The notes under the pieces are model-generated. The model was not told the DNA's origin. It made no database searches and saw nothing but the letters and a program-made list of their open reading frames with translations. From positions 1,860,001 through 1,924,000 of the forward strand of contig NZ_VFNV01000001.1 of assembly GCF_006715765.1 (NCBI RefSeq): a DNA stretch of 64,000 bases, read 5' to 3'. The translations under genes and the position numbers were made by a program. This document shows, piece after piece, positions 48,595-58,921 of the stretch; position 1 is the stretch's first letter, and every line of letters begins with the position of its first letter. This DNA is from Rarobacter incanus. Lineage in GTDB: Bacteria > Actinomycetota > Actinomycetes > Actinomycetales > Cellulomonadaceae.

Positions 48595-49808
48595 GGGACG
48601 ATGGTCCCGTGGATGTGGCGCGATAGCGCCGCCCCTGCGGCGGCGGCGAACCGGGCGGGTTCGCCGCGAGCGGTCGCCGCGTCACCGGCGATTTCCGTTA
48701 GCGTGACTAGGTCGCCGCGTCCCGCAATCGCGCGGCCCGCGTTGCCGATGTCGGTGCCGGTGGTTCCCGCGATGACGCCCACGCGCCGCCCCGCCGCGAG
48801 CCGGTGCACCTCGCCGGCGACCTTGCCCGCCCAACTGGTGGCATCAAGCTGCCCCTCGCCGGTTATGACAACATCGGCCCGCCCGATCGCCGCGTCAAGC
48901 CCGGACAGAATCGCGAGGGTGGGCGCGCCCGGGCGGATCCGCGCCCCCAGCGCCGTCGCCAAACCGAACGCCGTTCCCCCGGCAGCCCCCGCGCCGGGGC
49001 GTTTCGCCGCATCGGCCGCGGCCAGGCCCTGTCGTTCCAGGACATTCGCCAGGTGTCGCAACCCGGCCTCCAAAACAGCCACCTGGGAGGCGTCGGCACC
49101 CTTTTGGGGCGCGAACGTGGCGGCGGCCCCCGCGGCGCCCAGCAGCGGATTGGTCACATCGGTCAGCACCTCAATGTCGGCGCTGATGCGCACATCCGAT
49201 AGGTCCAGCTCACCGAGTTCCCGCAGCTTTTCAGGACTGGGGACGAGTTCCCCGCCCCCCGCATCGAGCATCCGGGCACCGAGCGCCACCAGGGCACCCA
49301 CGCCGCCATCCGTGGAGGCGGACCCACCCAGGGCGACGATCAGGCGGGTGGCCCCGCCCGCTAGAGCGCGCGCGATCGTTTGCCCCAGGCCATACGTGTT
49401 CGCGGTCAGCGGCGCGGGTGGGTCATACAGGCCAAGGCCGCAGCATGCCGCTAGTTCAACGACTCCAACGGTGTCTTCGCCCGCGGCGCTGCCGCCCGGC
49501 GTCGGAGCGGTGTTCCGGGGCGGGGCCGCGGCGCCCGCGTCTACGAAGGGATCGCCGGGACACGCGAGCCACGGCCCCGGGCCGGGCCCGGCCTGCGGGG
49601 TGCGCGGCTCGCCGACGAGCCGCGCACCCGCGACTCCCGCCGCAAGCACCTCCAGCGTCCCCTCGCCACCATCCGCCATCGGGATGACGGTGATGACGTC
49701 GGCGGGGAACTCGTCGGCCCAACCGCGTGCTATTGCGCGGGCGGCAACCGGCGCGGGCATGGTGCCCTTGAAGGAGTCCGGCGCTATCACCACCCGCAGC
49801 GATTTCAC
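48591..49808 (-). CDS. glycerate kinase
   Basis: The 405-residue enzyme of the GlxK/GarK family phosphorylates D-glycerate. Blocks are VVIAPDSFKGTMPA near the start, IPMADGGEGTLEVLAAG, ALGGSASTDGGVGAL and DVVITGEGQLDATSWAGK. The GTG at 49808 starts one base after the trmL stop and gives the family N-terminus. A proline-glycine-rich insertion of about 40 residues follows EPRTPQAGPGPGP, in a place where relatives are shorter. The 3' end carries the feo iron box. Confidence 0.92.
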   Translation of the reverse strand: MKSLRVVIAPDSFKGTMPAPVAARAIARGWADEFPADVITVIPMADGGEGTLEVLAAGVAGARLVGEPRTPQAGPGPGPWLACPGDPFVDAGAAAPPRNTAPTPGGSAAGEDTVGVVELAACCGLGLYDPPAPLTANTYGLGQTIARALAGGATRLIVALGGSASTDGGVGALVALGARMLDAGGGELVPSPEKLRELGELDLSDVRISADIEVLTDVTNPLLGAAGAAATFAPQKGADASQVAVLEAGLRHLANVLERQGLAAADAAKRPGAGAAGGTAFGLATALGARIRPGAPTLAILSGLDAAIGRADVVITGEGQLDATSWAGKVAGEVHRLAAGRRVGVIAGTTGTDIGNAGRAIAGRGDLVTLTEIAGDAATARGEPARFAAAAGAALSRHIHGTIVP

Positions 49809-49809
49809 C

Positions 49810-50283
49810 TCAGGCGCCGCCCGCGAAGTCGGCCTGGCGCCATGCCTCGTAAATCGCAATCGATGCGCAGGAGGTGAGGTTCAGCGAACGCCGTTGGGCG
49901 AGCATGGGGATGCGCACCTCTTCCGTGATGCGCGGGTGCGCAAGCACGTCGGCGGGTAGCCCGGTCGGCTCCGGTCCGAATAGCAAAACGTCCGTCGGCC
50001 TGTACGCGATGTCCGTGTAGCGGGTGGTTGCCTGCGTGGTGAAAGCGAAAATGCGCGCGGTGGGAACCGTGGCAAGGAACGCCGCGAAATTCGGGTGCAC
50101 GGTCATCGAAGCGAGGTCGTGATAGTCCAAGCCGGCGCGCCTTAGCTTCGGCTCGGAGAGGTCGAACCCGAGCGGTTCGATCAGGTCCAGGTGCGCGCCC
50201 GTGACGGCGGAAAGGCGGATGGCGTTGCCCGTGTTGGGGGGTATGCGGGGTTCGAAGAACACGATGCGGGGCAACTTTGTCAT
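49810..50283 (-). CDS. trmL: tRNA (cytidine/uridine-34-2'-O)-methyltransferase
   Basis: The 157-residue SPOUT enzyme methylates the wobble position of tRNA-Leu. Motif 1 is RIPPNTGNAIRLSAVTGAHL, motif 2 is FGPEPTGLP and motif 3 is RRSLNLTSCASIAIYEAWRQ, which form the knot. The ATG at 50283 begins MTKLPRIVFFEP as in relatives. It overlaps the start region of the glycerate kinase gene closely and the two are probably co-transcribed. It is divergent from the argA-like gene. Confidence 0.94.
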   Translation of the reverse strand: MTKLPRIVFFEPRIPPNTGNAIRLSAVTGAHLDLIEPLGFDLSEPKLRRAGLDYHDLASMTVHPNFAAFLATVPTARIFAFTTQATTRYTDIAYRPTDVLLFGPEPTGLPADVLAHPRITEEVRIPMLAQRRSLNLTSCASIAIYEAWRQADFAGGA

Positions 50284-50353
50284 GCCTCTATTGTGGCGCA
50301 AGCCGCACGTTCCTCTATCGCGGGTGCGCGCCGGGTGGCGCTAGTGTTGGTGG

Positions 50354-50941
50354 GTGACAAAAACGCCCAAACTTCGTGTCGTGTCGGGCAATGGCCCCGG
50401 CGCCGCCTCCGAACCCGTCGAATTGCGGCCGCCCGATGACGGCGTGCGGATCCGCAGGGCGTTGCCCCGCGATGTGCCGGGCATCGATGCGCTGGTCGCG
50501 GACTACGCCGTTGACCGTATCTTGTTGCCCAAGGAACTGGTTGGCTACTACGAAGATATTCAGGAATTCTTCGTGGCCGAAGACGTGGTGAGCCGCCAGA
50601 TAGTCGGCTGCGGGGCGCTGCATGTGATGTGGCACGACCTGGCCGAAATCCGCACGCTCGCGGTCACACCCCTGCGCAAGGGGCGCGGAATCGGGGCGCG
50701 CTTGGTGCGCGGGCTATTGGAACGGGCGCGCGAATTGGGTTTGAGCCGGGTCTTTTGCCTCACCTTCGAGGTCGCCTTCTTCAAGCGGGAAGGGTTCCAC
50801 GAAATCGAGTCGACCCCGGTTACCCCGGATGTCTACGCGGAACTGTTGCGGTCCCACGACGATGGCGTTGCAGAATTCCTTGACCTGGCGCGGGTCAAAC
50901 CGAATACGCTGGGCAACACCCGGATGCTCATCGAGCTATAG
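50354..50941 (+). CDS. argA: amino-acid N-acetyltransferase (actinobacterial ArgA-like)
   Basis: The 195-residue protein is a GNAT acetyltransferase with DIQEFFVAEDVVSRQIVGCGALHVMW and RTLAVTPLRKGRGIGARLVRGLLERARELGLSRVFCLT, matching the short, single-domain N-acetylglutamate synthase of mycobacteria (Rv2747 type). It should make N-acetylglutamate, the first step of arginine synthesis. The GTG at 50354 is preceded by a weak ribosome site. No other arg genes are adjacent. Confidence 0.85.
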   Translation: MTKTPKLRVVSGNGPGAASEPVELRPPDDGVRIRRALPRDVPGIDALVADYAVDRILLPKELVGYYEDIQEFFVAEDVVSRQIVGCGALHVMWHDLAEIRTLAVTPLRKGRGIGARLVRGLLERARELGLSRVFCLTFEVAFFKREGFHEIESTPVTPDVYAELLRSHDDGVAEFLDLARVKPNTLGNTRMLIEL

Positions 50942-50967
50942 CGAACTTCTCGCTGGGCCGCTAGGTC

Positions 50968-51852
50968 TCAGGTCGGTAGGCGATACGCCAGTGCGTTGTC
51001 CGCGCCATGGAATTCGACGACCAGGTTGTCGGTTAGCAGCGATGCCAGGGCCCGTTCGAATTGGGGGTGCGGCGCCTTGACCACGGCAAGCAGCTCTTCG
51101 CGTTCGGCGTGTTGGCTGGCGCGCAGTACCGCCATGATCTGGCCCCGGACCTGCCGATCGGTGCCGTGCCAGGCCTGCGCCGTGCGGCGGTGCGCTAACT
51201 TGTCGGGTGGCATGCCCGCGGCCTGCCACGCGCACCGGCTCTTGATTGGGCACTCGGCGCATTTCGGTGCCTTTTGGCACACAAGAGCGCCCAACTCCAT
51301 GCTCGCGGCGGCCCACAGCGCGGCGCGCTGCGGCTCGGCGGGGACCAGCGCGGCTGCCCGCTCGCGCTCCGCGCGGGTCAGGTGTGGCACCGGCAGCGCC
51401 TGCGCGTCGAACGCCCGGCACAGGACCCGGCGCACGTTCGTGTCCAGGACCACGGATCTGCCGTGGAAAGCGAAGGCCACCACCGCGGCCGCCGTGTATT
51501 CCCCGATACCGGGCAGTGAGCGCAGGCGGGCCTCGTCGCTGGGAACTATCCCATCGAAGTGTTGCACTATCGCCGTCGCGCAGTCCTTTAGCCGCAACGC
51601 GCGGCGCGGATACCCCAGCCGGTCCCACACGCGCAAAATATCGGCCGTCGATGCGGCCGCAGTGGCGGCAGGCGTCGGCCACAGGCGCATCCATTTCTCC
51701 CAACGGGGCAGGACACGGACCACCGGGGTTTGTTGCAGCATAACCTCGGAGACAAGCACCCCCCAGGACCCGCACGCCGGATCGCGCCACGGCAGGTCGC
51801 GTTGGTGCTCCGCGTACCATTCGCACACGCTATCTACCACCGCATTCGACAC
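50968..51852 (-). CDS. mutY: adenine DNA glycosylase
   Basis: The 294-residue enzyme removes adenine mispaired with 8-oxoguanine. The N-terminal block is RDLPWRDP and VSEVMLQQTPVVRVLP, followed by the HhH-GPD fold (PGIGEYTAAAVVAFAF, with the aspartate in VVLDTNVRRVL). The iron-sulfur cluster is C-x6-C-x2-C-x5-C (CQKAPKCAECPIKSRC). It lacks the C-terminal MutT-like domain of longer relatives, as is usual in this phylum. The GTG at 51852 is the first in-frame start of the fold. Confidence 0.94.
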   Translation of the reverse strand: MSNAVVDSVCEWYAEHQRDLPWRDPACGSWGVLVSEVMLQQTPVVRVLPRWEKWMRLWPTPAATAAASTADILRVWDRLGYPRRALRLKDCATAIVQHFDGIVPSDEARLRSLPGIGEYTAAAVVAFAFHGRSVVLDTNVRRVLCRAFDAQALPVPHLTRAERERAAALVPAEPQRAALWAAASMELGALVCQKAPKCAECPIKSRCAWQAAGMPPDKLAHRRTAQAWHGTDRQVRGQIMAVLRASQHAEREELLAVVKAPHPQFERALASLLTDNLVVEFHGADNALAYRLPT

Positions 51853-51993
51853 AACGACCAGTATGGGCCATGCGTCGGCGTGCCCGCATTGCTGCGCGCA
51901 TCCGCGCCCGTAACGTGGAAGGGAACTAATTCGCCGCGGCGGCAGCCGCAACGCCCGCGACCCGGGCCGCTGGGCTATGGAGGTGACCGGACA

Positions 51994-52560
51994 GTGAGGA
52001 ACGAACCCGTGTATCGGCGCCGGCGCGCCGTCGCGTTGACGGCGCTGATCGTCGTGGTTGCCCTGCTCGTGTGGGCGATCGGTGCCATCATTGGAGCATT
52101 GCGGCCCGGCACGAAGCCGCGCACCTCGGCATCGCCCAGCGCGGCCGCCACCAGCGCCGCGGCGACAGGCGCGCCCCAGAACTGTTCGGCGGACGGATTG
52201 GTCGTGGCGCTGGCCACAAAGGGCGATTCGTTCGCCCTGGGCGGCAAAGTTCCGTTCGCGGTCTCGATCACTTCCACGGCCGACGCGGACTGCCTCATCG
52301 ACGTTTCTGACACCTCGCGAGTGCTCACAATCCGGTCCGGATCGGACCAGGTGTGGTCCTCGGCGGATTGCGGATCGGCGGATCCGAAGGAACTGTTGAT
52401 GTCGAAGGGCTCCAAAGAGGCGCACACTGTCACCTGGAAGATCGAACGGTCGGTGGCGGGGTGCAAGGACGGGCAGCCCGCGCTGCGGGCGGGCACATAC
52501 CGCGCGCAGGTGAGCGTGAGCGGGGCGAAAAGCGACGAGGTTTCCTTCATCCTCAAGTAA
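51994..52560 (+). CDS. membrane-anchored extracellular protein, unknown
   Basis: I do not recognise a named family. The 188-residue protein has an N-terminal basic stretch, one membrane helix (about 13-33), a Ser/Thr/Ala-rich linker and an extracellular beta domain with three cysteines (NCSADG, ADCLID, ADCGSAD and VAGCKDG). The GTG at 51994 follows TGGAGGTG. It lies between mutY and a repeat pair. Relatives in actinobacteria often sit near mutY and disA, but the function is unknown. Confidence 0.7.
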   Translation: MRNEPVYRRRRAVALTALIVVVALLVWAIGAIIGALRPGTKPRTSASPSAAATSAAATGAPQNCSADGLVVALATKGDSFALGGKVPFAVSITSTADADCLIDVSDTSRVLTIRSGSDQVWSSADCGSADPKELLMSKGSKEAHTVTWKIERSVAGCKDGQPALRAGTYRAQVSVSGAKSDEVSFILK

Positions 52561-52655
52561 AGTGCCCGCCACCCGGCGCGATCCCGCGGGAGACGAGGCG
52601 CGCGGCGTCCAGCGCACGCAAGTATAGTGCCCGCCACCCGGCGCGATCCCGCGGG
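52561..52655. repeat. direct repeat, two 30-bp copies
   Basis: AGTGCCCGCCACCCGGCGCG and the next ten bases occur at 52561-52590 and again at 52626-52655, 65 bases apart. They begin directly after the previous stop codon and may be a second REP-like family. Confidence 0.85.
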
Positions 52656-52831
52656 CGGCCCACCAGCGCCGAACCTGTGAATAAATGCGATTGTGACCCC
52701 CAGGCCTGACAACGTTGGCAGGTGGTTGTAGGCTCGCACATAGTGACGGCCGCAACGCTGCGGTGCGCCCGCCGCAAGGAACTTCCGGAACTACGCGCCG
52801 TGTCTGGTGGGCGCCGGGGGTCAAGATAGAC

Positions 52832-55800
52832 ATGAAGAACGTTTCCACCTGGGTTGCCGCAACCGCGGCCGCCGCCCTCGTGATGGTCGGATCCTTGGCG
52901 GGTGGAGCAACCGCGCATGCCGTATCCGCGCAGCCGCTCAAACCGAAGGAATCGGCGCAATCGCAGGACTTCGATGGGACCCAGTCGGTGGGTGAAGCCG
53001 ACTGGCTCGACGATGCGTCCGGGCGGCAAAGCGTTTTCATCCAAACCACGGGCGGGTCCGCGCTAGTGACCATGGCACGGCAACAGAACAAGGGGCTCAG
53101 CAAGTCGGCAGCTGCGTCGCGCGCCAAGACCCAGGCTGCCGCCACGCAGGTGACTACCGACGCAATCGCCGACAAGGTCAGATCGCTGGACCCTGGCGCG
53201 ACAATCATGTACGACTCGCAGCACACCGTGCCCGGAATCGCGGTGCGCGCCACGGTCGGGGCGTTGCAGAAGGTGCGCCAGCGTTCCGATGTCATCACCA
53301 TCGTGGAGCTGCCGCGCTACGCGGAACCAACCGCGGAAGCCGCCGACGATAAGTCGGCAACCGGCACGGTCACGACGTCCAACGCGCAAACCTCCGACCT
53401 GGTGCGGGCCATCGAGGCCTGGAAGCAGAAGAACCAGGGGCAAGACGTCGTTGTTGCCGTTGCCGATTCCGGCCTGGACTACACGCACGCGGACTTCGGC
53501 GGGCCCGGAACCACCGCGGCCTACGATTCAGCAGTGGCCGCGGCCAAAGGTTCCGTGCCAACGGGCCTGATGAACACCGAGAAGGTCGTCGGTGGCATCG
53601 ACCTTTACGGCACCGACGGAACCGGGAACAACCCCGACAACAACCCCATCCCTACCCGCAAGGACAACACCGACCACGGGACGCACGTGGCCGGCTCGAT
53701 CGCGGGATGGGGAGTCAACTCGAACGGTTCCACGTACGATCCGGGCAGCCGCGACTACTCGCGCGTGAGCGACGCCAGCCAGCTCTCCTCCCTCAAGGTT
53801 GCCCCGGGCATGGCCCCGCGCGCGAAGCTATACGGAATCAAGATTTTCGGGGACGACGGGTCCGGCACGGGACTAGCCATGAAGGCGATGGAACACGTCG
53901 CAAAGATCACCGCGACGACCAACATCAAAATTGACATCGAAAATGAATCCCTGGCGGGGGCTACGGCAACCCGGACAACGACTACGAAGAAGCGACCGTC
54001 GAGGCACTCAATGCCATTGGAATTGTCGCGGTGATCTCCCAGGGCAACGACGGCGACTACGTCGATGTCGGGTCCTCGCCCGCGGTGTCGGAGCGGACCG
54101 TGGCAGTCGCGGCGGCGAACAAGTCCAAGCAGATCGCGGACTTCAGCTCGCGCGGCGTCCACGGATCGTTCAAGGAGCGCGTCAAGCCGGACGTAACGGC
54201 GGTCGGAGTCGACGTTCGCTCCGCGAAAAGCGGAAGCGGTTCGGACGCAGCCAGCGCCAGCGGCACTTCCATGTCCGCACCCGTCACGTCCGGGGTCCTT
54301 GCCATCGAAATGAGCGGGCACTCGTCCTGGCGCACTGGCGACGATACGGCGGCGCTACGCTTCAAGTCGACCCTGATGAACACGGCCTCGACCGACGTTC
54401 TTGATTCCGCGGGCAATTCGTATTCGCTGTCGCGCACGGGCACGGGCATGGTTAATGCCTACGACGCGGCTCGCTCCGATGTGTGGCTTGCCTCTGACGA
54501 CAACGATCACCTGGTGACCGCCTCGTTTGGGGTGGTGGAGGCCGCGCAGCCGCTGACCGAAACGCGGACCATCACCGTGCACAACGAGGGAACGGCGGGG
54601 CACACCTTCAACGCGAAGTACGTGGGACGCTACGACGCGCCCGGTGTGAGCTTCAGCGTTTCGCCCAGCACCTTTACCGTCGCCGCCAAGCAGACGGCCA
54701 AGGTCACCATCACGTTGACGATTTCGGACCCCTCGCAGCTGCGCCGCGTTATCGATCCCACGATGAAGACAACGACCTCCATCGCGAACGGCAGTTCCAA
54801 ACTGCCCCGGCAGTATGTGACCGAGGCAATCGGCATGCTCGACCTGCAAATCGCCAACCCCGACCAGGACTCCCACCCGTTCTTGCGGTTGGGCGTCTAC
54901 GCCGCCCCGAAGCTGGCAACCGAGATCACCGCGCAGGCACCAATGTTCGACGGCAGTGATCCGCTGGTCGGCAAGGTGGCCTTGACCGGGACCGGCTACG
55001 ACATCGGGAACCCGGGCACCGGCGTGACCCAGCCGTTGACGATGGCGTTCCAATGGGGCGCGACCGATGACGTCAATTCCACCGACCCCAAGGCAAACCT
55101 CAAGCGGCAAAGCGACATCGACGTGGTGGGTGCGGCGACCAACTCGCCTAGCCTTACCGATAAATCGAAGGGAACTCTTTACTTCGCGCTAGCTGTTCGC
55201 GGCGGCGATCACCATCGAATCGCGTCAATGGCTGCGTGACGGGCAGGTCATCGCTGGGGCTACCGGCACGACATACCGGGTCGAACAGTCCGATGTGGGT
55301 CACCAGATCTCGATCCGCGTCTCGGCGCGGCGCGGCGAGATAACGGGGACGGCGCAATCGGATGCGGTGGTGATTCGCACCGGAGTGCCCACCGCGACGC
55401 AGCCTCCCGCCGTTGGCGGCGAGGTCTTGGTTGGCGGCACCGTGACGGCGTCCCCGGGACCTGGGTGGATGGAGACGGCTCGACAATCACGTACGCCTGG
55501 CTCAGAGATGGGGACGAGATCCCCGGCGCCGACGGGCAGGCCTACACAATCGGCGAACAAGACCAGGGAAGCCAGATATCTGTCCGCGTTGAGGTCACGC
55601 GCGATGGGCTCACCGGCTCGCAAACCTCGCAGCCGGTCGCGGTTCCTGCGGCTTCGGACGGTTCCGGTGCGGGGGGCAGCGGAAGCGGCAATACCGGGGG
55701 TAACACCGGGGGTAACTCCGCTGGCGGGACGACCGGGAGCGGTGCAACGTCGGGGGATTCGACGAATGCTGGATCCTCGCCATCGGCAGCGGGCAAGAAT

Positions 55801-56154
55801 AAGGCCAAGGTGAAAGTCAAGGTTTCTAAGAAGAAGGTTCACCGTGGCAAGAAGGTGAAGGTGCGTATCACCGTCACCGTTGGAAAGAAGCGTGTTGTTG
55901 GTGGGAAGATCCGCGTGCAGGTCACGGGAAAGAAGACGAAAACCTACAAGCTGAAGAAGGGCAAGCGCGTTCTGCGGATCAAGATCGTGCGCTCGTCGAA
56001 GACAAAGATCAGGGTGAAATTCCTGGGTACCGCGACCGCGGCGGCCGCGAAAAAGGCGAAGGTCACGATCCGTACCCTTCGGCGTGTTTTCGCGCAGACG
56101 GTTTGCTGCGGCTTGGTGTGTGCCCGTTGGGGCACACCCGTTGTCGTAGGGTAG
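52832..56154 (+). pseudogene. secreted S8 subtilase-type protease broken by several frameshifts
   Basis: A signal peptide (MKNVSTWVAATAAAA, ending AHA) and the start ATG at 52832 are intact. The catalytic Asp is in VAVADSGLDYTHADFGG near residue 208, the His in DHGTHVAG near 281, and the Ser in SGTSMSAP in the next frame. Frame one ends at 54034. The second frame runs from 54031 to 55239, and a third and fourth segment carry Ig-like repeats (AWLRDGDEIPGADG) and a Lys-rich C-terminal domain to 56154. One missing G at 53951-53960 (CTGGCGGGGG) explains the first shift; another G at about 55453 explains a later one. A partial deletion seems to lie near 55200. The last residues run into a 31-bp repeat. 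Confidence 0.9.
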
Positions 56155-56190
56155 CCCCTGGGGCACACCCGTTGTCGTGGGGTAGCCCCC
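56129..56190. repeat. two 31-bp tandem repeats at the subtilase 3' end
   Basis: Units 56129-56159 and 56160-56190 share GGGGCACACCCGTTGTCGT. The last codons and stop of the broken subtilase fall in the first copy. Confidence 0.9.
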
Positions 56191-56247
56191 GGGCCACACC
56201 TATTTCGGCGGCTCCGGGCGGCGCCGGGGATTAGCGGGCCGCCTTCG

Positions 56248-57333
56248 TCAGACGTAGCGCTCCAGTATCGAAGACTCCGCCAGCCGGGACAGGCCCTCGC
56301 GCACTGCGCGGGCGCGATGCTCCCCAACGCCGTCGACGGCCATGAGCTCATCAACGGAGGCGGCGAGCAGCTTCTGTAGGCCGCCGAAATGATTGACGAG
56401 GCGATCGGTGACGGTGGCCGGGAGACGGGGCACGCGGGAGAGCAGCCGGTAACCGTGTGGGGCGACGGCAGCGTCGAGGGCCTCGCCCCCACCCGGTAGG
56501 CCGAGCACCCGGCCCACCAAGGCCAGATCCAGCAGCTGGGACGACGTCAGCGTATCCAAGTCCGCCAGCACCGTGTCGACCGAACGGTCCGCGGGAGCCA
56601 GATCGACGTAGTCTCGGATGACGGCCTCGCGGTCGGTCGAAACCCCCGAAATGAGCTCGTCCAGTTGCAAGGTGAGCAATCGCCCGTCGGTTCCTAGTTC
56701 GACGACGTAGCCGTTGATCTCGTCGGAAATTCGGCGGACCATCTCCAGACGCTGCACCACTACGCACACGTCGCGGGCCGTGACCAGGTCCTCAATCTCG
56801 AGCGCGGAAAGCGTCCCCGCCACCTCGTCGAGCCGCGCGCGGTAGCGTTCGAGAGTCTGCAACGCCTGATTCGCGCGCGCCAGGATCGTGTCGGTGTCAT
56901 CGAGCACGTGCCGGGCCTGCCCGACATAGACGGCGATGATGCGCATGGACTGGCTCACCGAGATCACCGGAAAACCCGTCTGCTTGGCGACCCGTTCGGC
57001 CGTGCGGTGCCGGGTGCCGGATTCGGTCGTCTCGATGCTCGGATCCGGTAGCAGCTGGACGGCGGCTCGCACGATCCGGTTTGTGACGGGATCGAAGACG
57101 ACGGCGCCGTCCATCTTGCACAGTTCACGAAGGCGGGTTGCCGAAAATGGAACGTCCAAAACGAAGCCGCCGGACGAGATTTCTTCGACTACTGAGTCCA
57201 TCCCGAGAACAATGAGCGCGCCGGTGCGCCCGCGCAGGATGCGTTCAAGCCCATCGCGCAGCTCGGTTCCGGGCGCTACTGCCGCAAGCGTTTCTAGCAG
57301 CAACTGGTCATGGTGATCAAGGGTGGAAGCCAC
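56248..57333 (-). CDS. disA: diadenylate cyclase, DNA-integrity scanning protein
   Basis: The 361-residue protein makes cyclic di-AMP and scans DNA. The DAC domain has the motif DGA in [10 protein letters not shown] near residue 75 and the RHR in GTRHRTAER near 107. A helical linker is followed by a RuvA-like helix-hairpin-helix pair at the C-terminus ([19 protein letters not shown]). The GTG at 57333 begins [11 protein letters not shown]. radA ends 24 bases upstream on the same strand, so the two form the usual radA-disA operon. Confidence 0.96.
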   Translation of the reverse strand: MASTLDHHDQLLLETLAAVAPGTELRDGLERILRGRTGALIVLGMDSVVEEISSGGFVLDVPFSATRLRELCKMDGAVVFDPVTNRIVRAAVQLLPDPSIETTESGTRHRTAERVAKQTGFPVISVSQSMRIIAVYVGQARHVLDDTDTILARANQALQTLERYRARLDEVAGTLSALEIEDLVTARDVCVVVQRLEMVRRISDEINGYVVELGTDGRLLTLQLDELISGVSTDREAVIRDYVDLAPADRSVDTVLADLDTLTSSQLLDLALVGRVLGLPGGGEALDAAVAPHGYRLLSRVPRLPATVTDRLVNHFGGLQKLLAASVDELMAVDGVGEHRARAVREGLSRLAESSILERYV

Positions 57334-57357
57334 AACATGAATCCTAGCGTCAGGAAC

Positions 57358-58755
57358 CTATGAGAATGCCGAATTCACGGCATCGGAAATGGTGTCTGCC
57401 TCGATGATCTGCAGCACGTCACGAATGCTTGCCTTTACCCCGCTGACCGAACCGCTCGGAACGATGGCCCGGCGAAAGCCCAATCGTGCCGCTTCGCTTA
57501 GGCGCCGCTGCATGCCGGCGACGGGGCGCAGGTCCCCCGACAGCGCCACCTCGCCGAATGCGACGAGGGAGGCCCGCAACGGCCGGTTCGACATCGATGA
57601 GGCGATGGCCAGCGCAATGGGTAGGTCGCTGGCGGGTTCCGCGGCGCGTGCGCCACCGACGGTTGAAACGTACACGTCGCTGCTGCGCAGCGCCTCCTTG
57701 AAGACGTGACGATCCAGAACCGCAAGGTTCATGGCGAGTCGCGAGACGTCGACGCCCGAGGTCGTGCGGCGCGGGTTCGATGCCGTTGTGGCGGAAGTGA
57801 GGGCTTGGATCTCCGTCACCAGCGGCCGTGTTCCCTCGACGGAGACGGTGATGCAGGTTCCTGCGACTTGGCCGGCGCTGCGCGAGAGGAACAGCTTCGA
57901 AGGGTCGGAAAGCGAATCGATGCCGGTGTCGGTCAGCTCGAAGCAACCGACCTCATCGGTTGCGCCGTAACGGTTCTTGACCGCGCGCACCAGGCGCAGT
58001 TGCGTGTGCCGGTCGCCCTCGAATTGGCATACGACGTCGACCAGGTGCTCCAGGGTCCTGGGGCCTGCAACCGATCCGTCCTTGGTGACGTGGCCGACCA
58101 AGAGAACCGGCATTGCGCGGGATTTCGCGGCGGCTATGATCGCCGCCGCGACCTCTTTGACCTGCGAGATGTTTCCGGCGGCCCCATCGACTTGCGCCGA
58201 CGCGATCGTTTGCACGGAATCGATTATCACCAAATCGGGACCAACGTTTTCGATGTGTCCCAGGACTGTCGCCAGATCCGTTTCCGCGGCCAGGAGCAAC
58301 CTGTCTTGCAGTGCCCCGATCCTGTCGGCCCTGAGTCTGACCTGGGCCGCCGACTCTTCGGCGGTGATGTATAAAGCGGTGCGGCCGGCGTGTGCGACGC
58401 GCCCGGCGACATCCAAAAGCAGTGTCGACTTGCCGATTCCAGGTTCCCCCGCGACCAAGACGACGGCCCCGGCCACCAACCCGCCCCCAAGGACGCGGTC
58501 GAATTCCGGCGCGCCGACGCTGAAGGCCGCCGCGCCCTCGGCAGGCACCTTCGAGATCGGTAGCGCGCTATCGGCAGGCGGCTTGACGGCGGTCGTTTTG
58601 GGGCCCGTCGGAGCGCTCGCTTCACGCACGGTGCCCCACTGCTGGCATTCCCCGCATCGGCCGACCCACTTCACGGTTCGCCAACCGCATTCGGAGCATT
58701 CGAATTCTGGGCGTGCCGCCTTCGTTGATCCCGCTCTTTTGGTTGTCGCTGACAT
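57358..58755 (-). CDS. radA: DNA repair protein RadA
   Basis: The 465-residue protein aids recombinational repair. It has the zinc C4 motif (CSECGWRTVKWVGRCGECQQ) at residues 19-38, a RecA-like ATPase with GEPGIGKSTLL near 106, the RadA-specific KNRYGATDEVG near 260, and a Lon-like C-terminal domain (VGGARAAEPASDLPIALAI). The start is the ATG at 58755. It is upstream of disA in the operon, consistent with the known functional link between the two. Confidence 0.96.
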   Translation of the reverse strand: MSATTKRAGSTKAARPEFECSECGWRTVKWVGRCGECQQWGTVREASAPTGPKTTAVKPPADSALPISKVPAEGAAAFSVGAPEFDRVLGGGLVAGAVVLVAGEPGIGKSTLLLDVAGRVAHAGRTALYITAEESAAQVRLRADRIGALQDRLLLAAETDLATVLGHIENVGPDLVIIDSVQTIASAQVDGAAGNISQVKEVAAAIIAAAKSRAMPVLLVGHVTKDGSVAGPRTLEHLVDVVCQFEGDRHTQLRLVRAVKNRYGATDEVGCFELTDTGIDSLSDPSKLFLSRSAGQVAGTCITVSVEGTRPLVTEIQALTSATTASNPRRTTSGVDVSRLAMNLAVLDRHVFKEALRSSDVYVSTVGGARAAEPASDLPIALAIASSMSNRPLRASLVAFGEVALSGDLRPVAGMQRRLSEAARLGFRRAIVPSGSVSGVKASIRDVLQIIEADTISDAVNSAFS

Positions 58756-58921
58756 ACGAACAAACTAGCGTGACCGTCTGACAACGCGCCCCTGTGGGTT
58801 TTCCAAACCGCTGCGATGGGCGTCTACACAGCAAATTGACAGCGTTGTCCAACGCTACGCACGGTTGGACCCGGAATCCTATGGGAGAAGGTTGAGCAAA
58901 TCACGAACAATGGAGTGTCGT

